Assembly: GCF_013155385.1 (NCBI RefSeq) | Contig: NZ_JABJUQ010000001.1 | Coordinates: forward strand, 27,501 to 71,600 | Source of the DNA: Bacillus sp. WMMC1349 | GTDB lineage: Bacteria > Bacillota > Bacilli > Bacillales > Bacillaceae | DNA length: 44,100 nt | Reading direction: 5' to 3' | Shown here: one piece after another, positions 36,730 through 44,100 of the stretch | Layout of the letters: every line of letters starts with the position of its first letter | Numbering within the stretch: the first letter of the stretch is position 1 | Translations under genes and position numbers: made by a program | Notes under the pieces: generated by a model | What the model was told of the DNA's origin: nothing | Databases searched by the model: none | What the model saw: only the letters and a program-made list of their open reading frames with translations

Positions 36730-37520
36730 GATTTCAACTCCATAAAAGGATCTTCCGCTAATGCTTCCCTCAATCGTTTTACAGCTTTGCGCTGAAGTCT
36801 TGATACATGCATTTGTGATATTCCTAGTAGTTCGCCGGCTTCTTTTTGACTTTTGTTTTGAATATAAGTCAGATCGAGTATTTGTCTTTCACGGTCTGAC
36901 AGGACATCTAACACACTGTCAAGCATCAGCTTTTGATTTACTTTTTCATAACCTTGTTCTTGGGTGCCAACCATATCAAGGATCGTGACTGTACTCCCAT
37001 CTGTGTCTGCTTCAATGCTGTGATCGACAGATAAAGCATGATAGCTTTTTACCATTTCCATTGTTTCTAGTACATCTTCTTCAGTTACATTTAAGAATTC
37101 AGCAATTTCATCGACCCGTGGGGATCGTTGTGTTTTTGCGGTTAAATGATCAACCGCCGATTTGATCTTCGGTCCTAATTCCTTAATTCTTCTCGGGACA
37201 TGTACACTCCATGTTTTGTCGCGGAGAAACCGCTTGATTTCCCCAATAATCGTTGGAATGGCAAAGGCTTCGAATGATTTCCCCATCTCAGGATCATAGC
37301 GTTTCAACGCACCGAGTAAACCAAGCATTCCGACCTGTTGTAAATCTTCATGGAAGTTCTTTCCTTTAGAATATTTATTTGCTAACTTTTCCACTAAATT
37401 CGTATAATGCTGGACGAGAGTCAGTTGGGCGTTTTCATTCTGGTCGTTCTGGTATTCTTTAATGAGCCGGGCTACGTCATCTTTAGTAAGCTTTATATTT
37501 TTGGACGGTTGTGTCATCAT
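36726..37520 (-). CDS. sigB: General stress sigma factor SigB
   Basis: 264 aa from ATG at 37520, with GGGAG seven bases upstream. Region 2 contains YSKGKNFHEDLQQVGMLGLL and RYDPEMGKSFEAFAIPTI; region 3 KTWSVHVPRRIKELGP; region 4 SDRERQILDLTYIQNKSQKE and SQMHVSRLQRKAVKRLREAL. It directs RNA polymerase to general stress genes and is held by RsbW until released by RsbV. The gene overlaps the end of rsbW by 38 bases. Confidence 0.97.
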   Translation of the reverse strand: MMTQPSKNIKLTKDDVARLIKEYQNDQNENAQLTLVQHYTNLVEKLANKYSKGKNFHEDLQQVGMLGLLGALKRYDPEMGKSFEAFAIPTIIGEIKRFLRDKTWSVHVPRRIKELGPKIKSAVDHLTAKTQRSPRVDEIAEFLNVTEEDVLETMEMVKSYHALSVDHSIEADTDGSTVTILDMVGTQEQGYEKVNQKLMLDSVLDVLSDRERQILDLTYIQNKSQKEAGELLGISQMHVSRLQRKAVKRLREALAEDPFMELKS

Positions 37521-37965
37521 CAACTCGCTCCCTGTTTAAGAACTTAATCATTGATACAGTTACACCTGGGTCAATTTGTACGTTGACTTCATCCATAAGC
37601 GTTTCAATTAAATATAACCCGAGCCCTCCTTCTGTTAATTGATCTGCCGTATACTTTGAGGAGTATGGACCGATGTTCTTCTGTTCTTTTTCAATATCAA
37701 AACTTTGACCCTGATCAGTGACAGTGATTTCTAGACGATCTTCAAACATACCAAATTTCACGGAAAATTCGCCATTTTTGTCTGCTCGATAAGCATGCTG
37801 CACAGCATTTGTACAGGCCTCACTGACAGAAATTTTCAAGTCTTCAATATCATCGTAAGAATACCCCATTTTACTTGCTATTCCAGATAGTGTCAAACGA
37901 ATAATTCCTACATATTCGGGTTTAGCAGGTGACTTCATTTCAATGTGATCAGCTATTCGCTTCAT
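37483..37965 (-). CDS. rsbW: Anti-sigma B factor and kinase RsbW
   Basis: 160 aa, GHKL/histidine-kinase-like serine kinase. N box [15 protein letters not shown]1 box [10 protein letters not shown] and G2 [15 protein letters not shown]. It binds SigB, or phosphorylates and releases RsbV. Overlaps rsbV by 4 bases and sigB by 38, typical translational coupling for stoichiometry. Confidence 0.96.
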   Translation of the reverse strand: MKRIADHIEMKSPAKPEYVGIIRLTLSGIASKMGYSYDDIEDLKISVSEACTNAVQHAYRADKNGEFSVKFGMFEDRLEITVTDQGQSFDIEKEQKNIGPYSSKYTADQLTEGGLGLYLIETLMDEVNVQIDPGVTVSMIKFLNRERVDDDTTVQKYKAY

Positions 37966-38291
37966 GATAATTCACCCTCAGACTTTCCAAAAATATCGAT
38001 GATATTTTTTAAACCTGTGATATCAAATAATCGGAGTAAACGGTCAGACAGATTCCTAAGCACTAAAGACCCTCCTGTTTTGTTTACCGTTTTATAAATC
38101 CCTACAAACACACCTAATCCTGTACTGTCCATATATGAAACGTCCTCAAGACAAACCTCTAGACACTTTCCCTCCTCCGCAAATTCCATTAAAGAATCGC
38201 GCAATAACGGAGCGGATTGCACATCTATTTCTCCTGCTACTTTCATTTTTACTACATGATCATATTCTTTTGTACCGATTTTCAAGTTCAA
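37962..38291 (-). CDS. rsbV: Anti-anti-sigma factor RsbV
   Basis: 109 aa from TTG at 38291, chosen because GAGGTG lies six bases upstream and the length equals B. subtilis RsbV; a GTG three codons earlier overlaps that site. STAS domain with the phosphorylated serine in [13 protein letters not shown]. Unphosphorylated RsbV removes RsbW from SigB. First gene after the internal SigB promoter. Confidence 0.94.
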   Translation of the reverse strand: MNLKIGTKEYDHVVKMKVAGEIDVQSAPLLRDSLMEFAEEGKCLEVCLEDVSYMDSTGLGVFVGIYKTVNKTGGSLVLRNLSDRLLRLFDITGLKNIIDIFGKSEGELS

Positions 38292-38329
38292 CAGTATCAC
38301 CTCAGGTTTCCATTCTAGCTATTGTTTCA

Positions 38330-38355
38330 ATACCCCTCAAAAAAAAGCTCTAAAC
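38330..38355 (-). promoter_or_regulatory. SigB promoter of rsbV-rsbW-sigB-rsbX
   Basis: On the minus strand GTTTAG (38350-38355) and GGGTAT (38330-38335) are separated by 14 bp, matching the SigB consensus GTTTAA-N13-15-GGGTAT in all but one base. It lies 39 bases before rsbV, and its -35 overlaps the rsbU stop. This is the autoregulatory promoter known in B. subtilis. Confidence 0.9.
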
Positions 38356-39357
38356 CTTTCTTTTCAAAATAATAAGGGTAAAATCATCATGGAGCTTAAA
38401 GTCTTGCAGTTTGAGCAAACTTTCATAGATGTTTTCAACCATTTGTTGTGCTGGTTCTGACATATGTAAGGCAATTAATTTTTTTAAGTCTGACCGTTCC
38501 AAAAACCCGCTATCTTTTCTACTTTCGGTCACACCATCAGAAAAAAGAATAATCATATCACCAACATGTAGCTTTTGTTCGTATTGTTTATAGTCATAAT
38601 CAGATGAAATCCCGAGAACGAGACCTTTCGCCAGTAAATCGTAGAATTTACGTTCGCTAGAGCAGTAATAAAAGCCTGGTTCATGACCGGCAGAGGCAAA
38701 CTTGAATAGGTGATGTTGCAGATGATAATTTCCATAAAACATCGTAATAAACATATTTGCATCAACATTTTGTTCCACTACTCGATTTAGGCTTCTCAGT
38801 ACCTTTGAAGGATGTGCGCCAGAGTCCGGTAAAGAATCCATCGCATATTTGATCATTGACATACATAAAGCCGCTGGAATCCCTTTTCCAATCACATCAG
38901 CAATAGCAATATTGATCGAGTCCTGATCACGAACAAAATGATAGTAGTCACCGCTCATTTGCTTTGCCGGGACACTTATAGCCCCAATGTCGAGCGTTTT
39001 ATCCTTCGGTATTGTTGTCTCAAGCAGTGTTTGCTGGACATTTGCAGCAATCTCAATTTCTGATTTGATTTCCTGCTGAATGCCTCTTAATGTTTGATGT
39101 TCTTGATAAGCAAGACCATACCCAATCATCACTTCAATTAAAAAATCAAGCGAGTGGAACACTTGAATTGGCAAATCTGGATACAACTCAGACAAAACCT
39201 TTCGATGGATACTGATGATCTCTTCTGGCGGCACTTGCTGCTCAATTGTTTTTCTGCTGAATTTTTGTCCTTGATATAAAGATGTCTCAGTTAATTCAGA
39301 TAAATAACGGCTAAGTAGTTGTTGATAACGTTGCGTGATCATTTCCTTGAACTCCAT
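38350..39357 (-). CDS. rsbU: RsbU phosphatase (environmental stress)
   Basis: 335 aa. The N-terminal RsbT-binding helical domain is residues 1-85; the C-terminal PP2C domain from about 110 includes IGAISVPAKQMSGDYYHFV, IADVIGKGIPAAL and FSDGVTESRKDSG. It dephosphorylates RsbV-P when activated by RsbT. Same length as B. subtilis RsbU. Separated from rsbT by 13 bases. Confidence 0.96.
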   Translation of the reverse strand: MEFKEMITQRYQQLLSRYLSELTETSLYQGQKFSRKTIEQQVPPEEIISIHRKVLSELYPDLPIQVFHSLDFLIEVMIGYGLAYQEHQTLRGIQQEIKSEIEIAANVQQTLLETTIPKDKTLDIGAISVPAKQMSGDYYHFVRDQDSINIAIADVIGKGIPAALCMSMIKYAMDSLPDSGAHPSKVLRSLNRVVEQNVDANMFITMFYGNYHLQHHLFKFASAGHEPGFYYCSSERKFYDLLAKGLVLGISSDYDYKQYEQKLHVGDMIILFSDGVTESRKDSGFLERSDLKKLIALHMSEPAQQMVENIYESLLKLQDFKLHDDFTLIILKRKV

Positions 39358-39370
39358 TCGTTCCCTCCTA

Positions 39371-39769
39371 CTAAAGCCACTTTACGGCCTTGATCTTCGT
39401 TCCATTTTCTGCATCTGAATGTAATTCAAATTGGTCCATTAAACGCTTTACTCCTGGAAGACCGGCCCCTAATCCACCCGATGTTGAAAAGCCATCTTCC
39501 ATCACTTTGCGGATGTCGGCTATACCCGGGCCATGATCCTCTGCAATGATATTCAGCCCCTTTTTCGCTTTTTCTTGGACCTCTTCAATGCATATTTGAC
39601 CTTCTCCAGCATATAGGTAAATATTTCGGGCCAGTTCAGAAATAGCTGTCGTAATTCTTGCTTGATCTACTGTACCAAATCCAAGTTCTTTGGCAATGTT
39701 TCGCCCAAGTTGTCTGGCAGCTACAATATCCCATTCTGTCAAAATCTTTACACAGGACCGGTCTTTCAT
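39371..39769 (-). CDS. rsbT: Serine/threonine kinase RsbT
   Basis: 132 aa, GHKL kinase. N box TTAISELARNIYLYA, G1 EDHGPGIADIRK and G2 STSGGLGAGLPGVKRLMD. Under stress it phosphorylates RsbS and RsbR, leaves the stressosome and binds RsbU. One base separates its start from the rsbS stop. Confidence 0.96.
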   Translation of the reverse strand: MKDRSCVKILTEWDIVAARQLGRNIAKELGFGTVDQARITTAISELARNIYLYAGEGQICIEEVQEKAKKGLNIIAEDHGPGIADIRKVMEDGFSTSGGLGAGLPGVKRLMDQFELHSDAENGTKIKAVKWL

Positions 39770-39771
39770 GA

Positions 39772-40140
39772 CTATTCCCCCAATTCACGCTGCAATGTCT
39801 CAAGCCCTTTTTCAAGATCAATTGCTGTTGACATGTCTGCTAATGAAACACCGAGTTCAATTAATGTCACCGCAACAGATGGTTGTATACCTGTCAGGAC
39901 CATTTTAGCCCCGAGCAGTTTTGACATTGTCATCACATCGCTTAACACTTTAGCAATAAAAGAATCGATGATATCTACTGATGTCAGATCGATGACCACT
40001 CCGCTCGAACCTGTTTCATAGATCTTATTGAGCAAATCTTCTTGAAATTGGAGCGCTGTTTGGTCATCAAGTTCTACTTGGATAGATACGAGCAGGTAAT
40101 GACCAAGTTTCAAAATTGGAACTTTAGGTGTCCTCACCAC
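39772..40140 (-). CDS. rsbS: Stressosome scaffold protein RsbS
   Basis: 122 aa, a single STAS domain. The phosphorylated serine lies in [16 protein letters not shown]. RsbS with RsbR paralogues forms the stressosome core that sequesters RsbT. The stop of rsbR overlaps its start by one base. Confidence 0.96.
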   Translation of the reverse strand: MVRTPKVPILKLGHYLLVSIQVELDDQTALQFQEDLLNKIYETGSSGVVIDLTSVDIIDSFIAKVLSDVMTMSKLLGAKMVLTGIQPSVAVTLIELGVSLADMSTAIDLEKGLETLQRELGE

Positions 40141-40952
40141 TATTCCCCCAACGAAACAATTTTTCTATTTGTCATTTCTAATGCGGTTTCAATTCCTCTT
40201 TGCAACGTATTTTTTGTCACCACTTGTGTTAAATCAATGCCTAGATTGACAATGGTTTGTGCAATTTCGGGCCGAATGCCGACAAGCAGACATTTTGCGC
40301 CAACAAGTCTAACAGCTTCAGAAGCTTGAATAATGTGATGAGCAACCATTGTATCGACAACAGGTACACCTGTGATATCGATTAAGACCACTTCAGAACG
40401 ATGTTTCACTACTCCGTTGAGGAGGTTCTCCATCATTTTTTTGGCACGTTCAGTATCAATTGTCCCGACAAGTGGCATGACCGATATGTTTTCAAAAACC
40501 GGAATGAGTGGTGCTGAAAGCTCTTGTAAAGCAACTTTTTGCAATGCAACGGTTTTTTCCCAAGAAACAGCATATTGATGAAGGATCTCGCTGTTAATCG
40601 GATCAATAAACTGATCAATTTGCCAAATCAAATCGCTGCACCGATCATCTTCAGTATGGTTGTCTATTTCATGATAAAGATGTTTCCAAAATGCCGATAA
40701 ACTAGATGACAAAAGTTTAAAGGAAACACCGATTTGGACCGATTTTGAAGAAAATTTGCCAATAGCGGCCGCTTTTTCAGTTTCAATTTTTGAATCATTC
40801 ATTAAAAGCTCAAGATAATCCCGGCTCATCATTTGATATATCTGATCGTTTAAAGATTCCCTATTATCCAGGTTTTTTAAAATGTCTGCCCAATGTTCAG
40901 CTAGTTCATCTTGGTGTTCCATGATATAGTTTAAAATCACATCATTCGACAC
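40140..40952 (-). CDS. rsbR: Stressosome sensor RsbR
   Basis: 270 aa from GTG at 40952, chosen for AGGGGG six bases upstream; the longer open frame is spurious. The N-terminal non-heme globin-like sensory domain is residues 1-145, followed by a C-terminal STAS domain with [20 protein letters not shown] and [16 protein letters not shown], where the RsbT target threonines lie. First gene of the rsbRST-U-VWX operon; a SigA promoter is expected in 40953-41023. Confidence 0.95.
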   Translation of the reverse strand: MSNDVILNYIMEHQDELAEHWADILKNLDNRESLNDQIYQMMSRDYLELLMNDSKIETEKAAAIGKFSSKSVQIGVSFKLLSSSLSAFWKHLYHEIDNHTEDDRCSDLIWQIDQFIDPINSEILHQYAVSWEKTVALQKVALQELSAPLIPVFENISVMPLVGTIDTERAKKMMENLLNGVVKHRSEVVLIDITGVPVVDTMVAHHIIQASEAVRLVGAKCLLVGIRPEIAQTIVNLGIDLTQVVTKNTLQRGIETALEMTNRKIVSLGE

Positions 40953-41023
40953 ATTGATCCCCCTATGACGAAAACAATAAAATTTTTCTTCAATATCACC
41001 ATTATATCGTGGGGTTTTTTGGA

Positions 41024-41060
41024 ACACAAAAAAAGTTGCTCTTTCCTCTGTGAGCAACTT
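41024..41060 (-). terminator. Terminator after ndoA
   Basis: On the minus strand AAGTTGCTC pairs with GAGCAACTT (41052-41060 and 41033-41041), followed by TTTTTTTGTG. It lies 11 bases after the ndoA stop and separates the alr-ndoAI-ndoA operon from rsbR. Confidence 0.85.
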
Positions 41061-41071
41061 CTTTTCCCTTA

Positions 41072-41422
41072 TTAAAAATCAATAAGTGCCAAACTAATTT
41101 GTAAGGCTTCATCAACCTTTTCCATCATCTCATCATCAAGATGAGTGATTTTGTCCGTTAGTCTTTGCTTATCGATCGTTCGAATCTGTTCCAGCAATAT
41201 AACGGAATCTCTTTCAAAACCATAGCGTTTCGCATCAATTTCGACGTGGGTAGGTAATTTTGCTTTCTGTATTTGGGCTGTTATGGCTGCAACAATAGCA
41301 GTTGGGCTGAAGCGATTGCCGATGTTGTTTTGAATCACTAAAACCGGGCGCACCCCGCCTTGTTCTGAGCCAACAACAGGAGATAGATCAGCAAAATAAA
41401 CATCGCCGCGTTTCACAATCAA
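41072..41422 (-). CDS. ndoA: mRNA interferase EndoA (MazF family)
   Basis: 116 aa. [20 protein letters not shown] with [17 protein letters not shown] is the MazF/PemK signature; downstream [20 protein letters not shown] and [13 protein letters not shown]. In B. subtilis it cleaves mRNA at UACAU. It is 4 bases downstream of its antitoxin gene. Confidence 0.96.
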   Translation of the reverse strand: MIVKRGDVYFADLSPVVGSEQGGVRPVLVIQNNIGNRFSPTAIVAAITAQIQKAKLPTHVEIDAKRYGFERDSVILLEQIRTIDKQRLTDKITHLDDEMMEKVDEALQISLALIDF

Positions 41423-41426
41423 ATGA

Positions 41427-41708
41427 TTATCCTCCGCTTACTAAGCGCTCTACGGTGTTTTCAGCCTCAAATTCTGCAAATTGCGCCTCAGAAGAGATGT
41501 TTAAATTGATTTTGGCCATCTCCATATAGCCGCGTCTCATCGATTCCCGTATTTGTCGATTTTTGCGTTCGCGCAAGTACATTTTTGTAGCTTGATAAAT
41601 CAGCTCATTCCTACTTCCGTTATCTTGCATGACAACACCATCAAGTTCAGATATTAATGCTTCTGGCAACCGAATCATTATTTCAGTTGTAGCGCTGGAT
41701 TCAGACAA
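41427..41708 (-). CDS. ndoAI: Antitoxin EndoAI
   Basis: 93 aa from TTG at 41708, preferred because GGAGG lies nine bases upstream and the length equals the B. subtilis protein; the ATG two codons earlier is only three bases from that site. Ribbon-helix-helix N-terminus ([18 protein letters not shown]), then a helix that binds EndoA ([20 protein letters not shown]). Neutralises ndoA. Confidence 0.94.
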   Translation of the reverse strand: MSESSATTEIMIRLPEALISELDGVVMQDNGSRNELIYQATKMYLRERKNRQIRESMRRGYMEMAKINLNISSEAQFAEFEAENTVERLVSGG

Positions 41709-41802
41709 AAACATACACCTCCACCAAACTTACGAATACTACTTTATTCATTCCATGTTAATCATATCATTATTCTTTTCGTAAGCAAAGCTGTTTTTCT
41801 AC

Positions 41803-42975
41803 TCATTCTTTATCATTTGGTAAAATCGGATTCCTTACTCCAATTATACGCTCATTTTCTAAAAACATACGGGGGACACGAGAACTTATCATACACGTAA
41901 TTTCGTAATTAATCGTTTGCAGTCTTTCTGCTATTTCGTCGACTGAGATCGATTCGTCTTTTTGTTTTCCAATCAAAGTGACTTTTGTGCCAACAGGATA
42001 CTCTTGATCAAGAGCAATCATAAACTGATCCATGCAAATTCGCCCGGCCATTTTTTGCCGTTTGCCGTCAATCAGCACTTCACTACCGGCAAGCTTGCGC
42101 ATCCATCCATCCGCATACCCGACAGGTACAGTTCCAATCCATTGATCATGCTCTGCCGTATATGTAGCTCCATAACTGACACTTTCACCTTTTTCAATTT
42201 TTTTGACATGAGCAAGTTCAGTTTGCAGTGAAAACACTTCCTGTAATGGAAATGGGAGCTCGTCTTTTATTTCTGGTGAAGGAGACAAACCGTACATACC
42301 GATCCCGAAACGGACCGCATTAAAAAGCTGTTCCTTGAACCGCAATCCTGCAGCACTATTTGATGAATGGACCATCAAACGGTCAAGCGGGAGAGGTTTA
42401 ATCAGTTTTTTAAACCGTTCAAGTTGCATACGGAAATAGTCCGTCTCCTTTTCATCTGCTGTCGCAAAATGGGTGAACACGCCTCTGCAGTTTATTTTAC
42501 CACTCGCTTTGGCCAACTCCATAATCTCTTTTATTTCTTCTTCTGTTCGACATCCGATCCGTCCCATGCCGGTATCGATTTTGAGATGGACATCAAGAGC
42601 GGTCTCGTCATCACTAAGGAAACCAAGTGATTCTTTTACCCAGCCCACTGAATAAGCCGTAACCGTAATCCGATATTCGGCTGCAATATGGGCGTATTCA
42701 GGTGGGACTGCACCAAGCACAAGGATCGGTGCTTTAATCCCTTGTCCTCTTAATGAGATTGCTTCATCTAAGAAAGCTACAGCAAGAATGGACGCTCCTT
42801 CTGCCAATGCCGCCTTAGCGACTTGAGCATCTCCATGTCCATAAGCATTTGCTTTCACAACTGCCATCAGGTGAACATCCTCGCCAATATGCTGTTTCAT
42901 ATGACGCACATTGTCTTTTAAAGCTGTCAAATCGATTTCTGCCCAAGTTTTTCTGTAAAATGGTTTTAATCTCAT
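41803..42975 (-). CDS. alr: Alanine racemase Alr
   Basis: 390 aa, fold type III PLP enzyme. PLP lysine in VVKANAYGHG (about residue 41), catalytic tyrosine in KGESVSYGATYTA, and substrate-site MAGRICMDQFMIAL. It interconverts L- and D-alanine for peptidoglycan in the cytoplasm. First gene of alr-ndoAI-ndoA; AGGAAG lies before the ATG. Intact, normal length. Confidence 0.97.
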   Translation of the reverse strand: MRLKPFYRKTWAEIDLTALKDNVRHMKQHIGEDVHLMAVVKANAYGHGDAQVAKAALAEGASILAVAFLDEAISLRGQGIKAPILVLGAVPPEYAHIAAEYRITVTAYSVGWVKESLGFLSDDETALDVHLKIDTGMGRIGCRTEEEIKEIMELAKASGKINCRGVFTHFATADEKETDYFRMQLERFKKLIKPLPLDRLMVHSSNSAAGLRFKEQLFNAVRFGIGMYGLSPSPEIKDELPFPLQEVFSLQTELAHVKKIEKGESVSYGATYTAEHDQWIGTVPVGYADGWMRKLAGSEVLIDGKRQKMAGRICMDQFMIALDQEYPVGTKVTLIGKQKDESISVDEIAERLQTINYEITCMISSRVPRMFLENERIIGVRNPILPNDKE

Positions 42976-43339
42976 GCTGACACTTCCTATTCAATTGTTT
43001 CAAATCATCCTTTTTATCATACTAAAAATGTTGTTAAAAAGAAATTTTGTACAGATCGATTTAAAACACATTTTACGAAGAAATGGTTCAAAACATACAC
43101 CGGATTATAAAAAAGTAAAAATGGTTTTTGAAGCGAAAGTCTAGTAGCGGTCGGATTGAAGAATATTTTTTTGATTTTGCCAAAATATATATAGGGAATT
43201 CCAAAACAAATCAATCAGTTTACGAATTCCGAAATCTAATAACATCATTTTCTAGTAAACTCCTCAATAAACGAAGTGATCAAGAGGGAACTAGTAAAAA
43301 TGCAAATCGCAGTGAAATTTCCACGAATGACTTAACGTG
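42976..43339. other. Gap between ydcC and alr without a supported gene
   Basis: The alr promoter should lie in the left part. A 70-codon plus-strand frame at 43128 begins at a TTG without a ribosome site and has no recognisable product, so it was not accepted. The gap is larger than the direct ydcC-alr junction known from B. subtilis. Confidence 0.5.
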
Positions 43340-43384
43340 AAAAAGGGCGTCCAATCAGTCGATTTTTCGACGATTGGACAGCCC
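43340..43384 (-). terminator. Terminator after ydcC
   Basis: GGGC-GTCCAATC-A-GTCG pairs with CGAC-GATTGGAC-A-GCCC (43345-43384). On the minus strand it is followed by TTTTTCACG. Very stable hairpin 17 bases after the ydcC stop. Confidence 0.85.
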
Positions 43385-43401
43385 CACCTGAATGGCCATA
43401 T

Positions 43402-44100
43402 TTACTTGGATGACTGACCTTGCATACTTTTGGCAACCATTAGAAGTTCATTTTGTGAAAGATCTTCTGAAGAGAGGAGATAGTCAACTCCATCGTATGT
43501 CCAAGACAGTGATTTTTCTTGAAGAACACCGACTGTGAATCCGAGGTTAACCGGCTCACCACTCATGGAAACAGAAGCTGATGTTTTGGCGACTCGAGCT
43601 TTTTCCTGAATTAATGTAAATGTTTTTTCGCCGCCATATGTGATGACAATCCTTTTGCCGTCATCTGTTGTCATTTCCTTCTCTTCTAGCTTCTTCACAC
43701 CTTGCGGAAGGTCAAGAGGCGTTTTCACCGCAAAGGATTCTGACGGTTCAGCACTTGTCGTCACATCGATTTGCGATAGTGTCATATTTTTCTTTTCATC
43801 AAACGAGCTTTTATCTAAAGGTTTATCAAATTCAAAACTTTTGAATTCTACTGTGACCATCGCTTTTCGATCCGTATCCATCACTTTCACTGATGAAGGG
43901 GTCAGGTTTTTCTTGTTAAATACAATTTCTTGTGTCGGTAACATTTGATTATGCTGATAGTTCGTTTTTCGTTTCAAACAAATACTTTGAATCCTTTGTT
44001 GAAAAGTTAGCTTCCACCATCATTTTTAATATCCTTTACAAGTGATTCAAATAAGTATACTTTGGCTGCTGTTGTTAGGCCAATCACTATGAAAACGGAA
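43402..44100 (-). pseudogene. ydcC: ydcC-like sporulation lipoprotein gene, frameshifted, 5' end outside the window
   Basis: The long frame at 43402-43977 matches the C-terminal part of YdcC (LolA-like fold), with TNYQHNQMLPTQEIVFNKKN and AEPSESFAVKTPLDLPQGVK. Further 5' the homology continues only by changing frame three times within about 100 bases: FRFHSDWPNNSSQ, then VYLFESLVKDIKNDGG, then NFSTKDSKYLFETK, then TNYQHN. Each change is a single-base insertion. It is therefore a pseudogene or a stretch of sequence error at the window edge. In B. subtilis ydcC lies upstream of alr and is sporulation-induced. Confidence 0.75.

Noticed and set aside
43128..43340. 70-codon plus-strand frame between alr and ydcC
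   Set aside because: TTG start without ribosome site and no family; the hairpin after it has its T-run on the other strand.

Overview
The window is chromosomal DNA of a low-GC, endospore-forming member of the Bacillaceae, close to Bacillus. The 16S rRNA fragment reads like the Bacillus subtilis/licheniformis group. Two conserved Bacillus blocks frame the window: pdaB-kbaA-gerD-salA-cwlD-ybaK beside an rrn operon, and cmpA/sprT-tex-rsbXWVUTSR/sigB-ndoA-ndoAI-alr-ydcC beside a seven-tRNA cluster. No species is claimed.

Layout. 1-1268 is the 5' part of a 16S rRNA gene on the minus strand, with two tandem promoters. 1632-6051 is the sporulation and germination block. 6145-9512 holds a SUKH (SMI1/KNR4) protein, a leucine-rich repeat protein in a different frame, and an IS110-family element. 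9539-12829 is an island with a bipartite SigO/RsoA-type sigma factor, a YvrJ-like small membrane protein in a three-gene micro-operon, and a divergent phospholipase A2-like protein. 13102-19331 carries a DUF4931 protein, a yybA-paiA-paiB locus in which paiB is broken, a B3/4 protein, a GNAT acetyltransferase with a YczE/YitT-type membrane protein, and a CarD-like regulator. 20213-24508 has cspC, the des desaturase, an HxlR regulator and an arginase-family enzyme.

The most unusual part is 24858-32136. The 3' end of tRNA-Leu(GAG), the counterpart of B. subtilis trnS-leu2 where ICEBs1 integrates, is repeated upstream as scars. Each good scar consists of a remnant of the integrase 3' end, a terminator hairpin and the tRNA 3' end. 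Between scars sit short cargo modules: a lipoprotein, paralogous membrane-anchored proteins, and a cassette of lipoprotein subtilase, secreted SAR2788-like toxin and CPCC immunity-like protein, with a second truncated toxin-end/immunity copy. I read this as accretion of several decayed integrative elements at one tRNA gene.

32053-33116 carries tRNAs Leu-Leu-Lys-Gln-Glu-Ser-Asn on the minus strand, interrupted by three 145-bp tandem repeats that each contain the first 25 bases of tRNA-Lys. 33230-44100 holds sprT, cmpA, tex and the complete stress-response module: RsbR/S/T sense stress, RsbU dephosphorylates RsbV, and RsbV frees SigB from RsbW. A clear SigB promoter precedes rsbV. The EndoA toxin-antitoxin pair and alr follow, and then a ydcC homologue with three apparent frameshifts at the window edge.
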